From: Solirubrobacterales bacterium
GTDB taxonomy: Bacteria > Actinomycetota > Thermoleophilia > Solirubrobacterales > Solirubrobacteraceae
DNA length: 6,243 nucleotides
Assembly (NCBI GenBank): GCA_003157595.1
Contig: PMKB01000243.1
Coordinates: forward strand, 1-6,243
Direction of reading: 5' to 3'
In this document: positions 5,539 to 6,243 of the stretch, in pieces
Layout of the letters: each line of letters starts with the position of its first letter
Position numbering within the stretch: position 1 is the stretch's first letter
Translations under genes and position numbers: made by a program
Notes under the pieces: model-generated
What the model saw: the letters and a program-made list of their open reading frames with translations, nothing else
Databases searched by the model: none
Told to the model about the DNA's origin: nothing

Positions 5539-5924
5539 AGCTCTGGATCGACGAGGACCTTACACCCAGGCTCGTCGACCCCGCCCACGCTCACGGATAC
5601 GAAGCAACCAGCAACCGCGACCGAGGGCTGCTCGGCGCGACCGACGCAGCGCTGTACGAGATCGTTGTCGATGGCGACTACGTGTTCGTCACCAATAACG
5701 AGCAGGACTTCCGCCGGCTCTGCCGTGGGCACGACCTCCATCCCGGACTGATCGTGCTGGCAGAACGGATTCGCGTCGAACAGGTCGCGATGTTCGAGCG
5801 CGTGCTCGACTACATCGAGCAGCACGCCGCGCGTGCCGGGGAGGCGCCCGGCAGCTGGATGGTCAACCGCGTCGTCGAAGTCGACGACACAACCGAAGGC
5901 TGCAGCGACCACCCACTCCCCTAG
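5535..5924 (+). CDS. DUF5615 PIN-like toxin (VapC45-like)
   Basis: A 129-aa protein of the DUF5615 PIN-like family, expected to be a metal-dependent RNase toxin held in check by the upstream DUF433 protein. The N-terminus MKLWIDEDLTPRLV carries the first acidic cluster (D6, E7, D8). RDRGLLGATDAAL holds the conserved Asp at 37, and YVFVTNNEQDFRRL (49-62) holds Asp58 in the TNNxxDF motif typical of this subfamily, in place of the TxDxDF of classical PIN proteins. DLHPGLIVL (67-75) follows as in relatives. The size matches the family, and the full set of acidic residues suggests an active enzyme. The ATG lies within the antitoxin stop (ATGA overlap) and has no Shine-Dalgarno of its own, so it likely depends on translational coupling. 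The target RNA cannot be read from sequence. Confidence 0.87.
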   Translation: MKLWIDEDLTPRLVDPAHAHGYEATSNRDRGLLGATDAALYEIVVDGDYVFVTNNEQDFRRLCRGHDLHPGLIVLAERIRVEQVAMFERVLDYIEQHAARAGEAPGSWMVNRVVEVDDTTEGCSDHPLP

Positions 5925-5947
5925 CCGGGCCACCGACAGCTCGGCGC

Positions 5948-5982
5948 GAGGACGACGGGAGCGCCGGCGGCCAGTCGTCCTC
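5948..5982. terminator. Hairpin between convergent toxin and integrase genes, candidate bidirectional terminator
   Basis: GAGGACGAC (5948-5956) pairs perfectly with GTCGTCCTC (5974-5982) around a GC-rich 17-base loop that contains a GCCGGC palindrome. It starts 23 bases after the toxin stop and its right arm overlaps the first two bases of the integrase stop codon. No T-run follows, so support comes from position and a 9-bp perfect stem. Confidence 0.45.
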
Positions 5983-6243
5983 ATCTGCTCGCGACCGCAG
6001 CTCGGTCGACCTGAGCGAGCGCCCCGCTCGTGAACGCCGCGCCGAGCAGCGCGGCATCCTCGGTGCGGCTCTTGGTGTGTAGGTAGCGCATCGTGGTCTT
6101 GACGTCGGCGTGGCCCATCCACGCCTGGACCTGGACGAGGCTTGCGCCGCCGTCGACGGCGAGCGAGCCGAAGGTGTGTCGCAGGTCGTGGAAGCGCAGG
6201 CGCCGCAGGCCGGCGGCGTCGCGTGCCTTGCAGTAGCGCGCGC
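5981..6243 (-). CDS. Tyrosine recombinase/phage-type integrase, C-terminal fragment (5' end outside window)
   Basis: The last 86 codons plus stop of a site-specific recombinase; the 5' part lies beyond the right edge. The visible residues include RRLRFHDLRHTFGSLAV, with the catalytic HxxR box (HDLR), then VQAWMGHADVKTTMRYLH, with the second catalytic His (GHAD) and the nucleophile Tyr in the TTMRYLH box. The spacing between them is normal for phage-type and ICE-type integrases. A tail of about 30 residues follows to a TGA at 5983-5981. The gene runs toward the toxin-antitoxin operon and ends 56 bases from it. Whether it mobilises an island or is a resident recombinase cannot be told, as its 5' flank and attachment site are outside. 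Confidence 0.92.
   Translation of the reverse strand, partial: ARYCKARDAAGLRRLRFHDLRHTFGSLAVDGGASLVQVQAWMGHADVKTTMRYLHTKSRTEDAALLGAAFTSGALAQVDRAAVASR

Noticed and set aside
5361..6122. 253-codon minus-strand open frame opposite the toxin
   Set aside because: Antisense to the toxin-antitoxin genes and out of frame with the real integrase; no domain seen.
1..6243. tRNA, rRNA or CRISPR array
   Set aside because: No T-loop type motif in a cloverleaf setting, no rRNA-like stretch and no regularly spaced repeats were seen; the only tandem repeat is the Gly-X-Y coding tract.

Overview
The window looks like chromosomal DNA from a high-GC actinobacterium, most likely of the Thermoleophilia (Solirubrobacterales and relatives). 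Three things suggest this: very GC-rich coding sequence, a DtxR/IdeR-type iron box, and a secreted protein whose N-terminus (SYANVASTLALVIALGGGTAWAA-like, followed by an ITSTSQIKPSVLKKL-type stretch and Gly-X-Y triplets) is of a kind I associate with that class. The lineage call is inference from memory, not a database result.

Layout, left to right. (1) 1-300: the 3' end of an IS5-family transposase gene on the + strand and a candidate IS end. (2) 301-844: no convincing gene. (3) 845-2077, minus strand: an NRAMP-superfamily metal transporter with altered metal-site residues. (4) 2078-2436: a divergent control region with two overlapping IdeR/DtxR-like boxes. (5) 2437-3531, plus strand: an FTR1/EfeU-type iron permease with both REXXE motifs. 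(6) 3532-3954: no gene, but a candidate promoter. (7) 3955-4608, plus: a small secreted or membrane-anchored collagen-like protein. (8) 4609-4944: no gene; hairpin, promoter-like elements and one promoter that fits the next operon. (9) 4945-5924, plus: a two-gene toxin-antitoxin operon, an HTH-DUF433 (VapB45-like) antitoxin overlapping by ATGA a DUF5615 PIN-like (VapC45-like) toxin. (10) 5981-6243, minus: the C-terminal end of a tyrosine recombinase, cut by the window edge and convergent with the toxin.

How the genes fit together. The two transporters are transcribed away from each other, with iron-repressor sites between them. This suggests a small metal-uptake divergon: FTR1 is very likely iron-repressed, while control of the NRAMP gene is less certain because its start lies about 270 bases from the boxes. 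The IS fragment, the toxin-antitoxin pair and the integrase indicate accessory or mobile DNA at both ends of the window. Three candidate promoters (two in front of genes, one orphan) share a similar design: a TTGCG-like -35, exactly 17 bases, then TANNGT. I did not find a clearly unprecedented system. The most unusual points are the substituted NRAMP metal site, the odd translation start and long leader of that gene, and the paired hairpins around the toxin-antitoxin operon.
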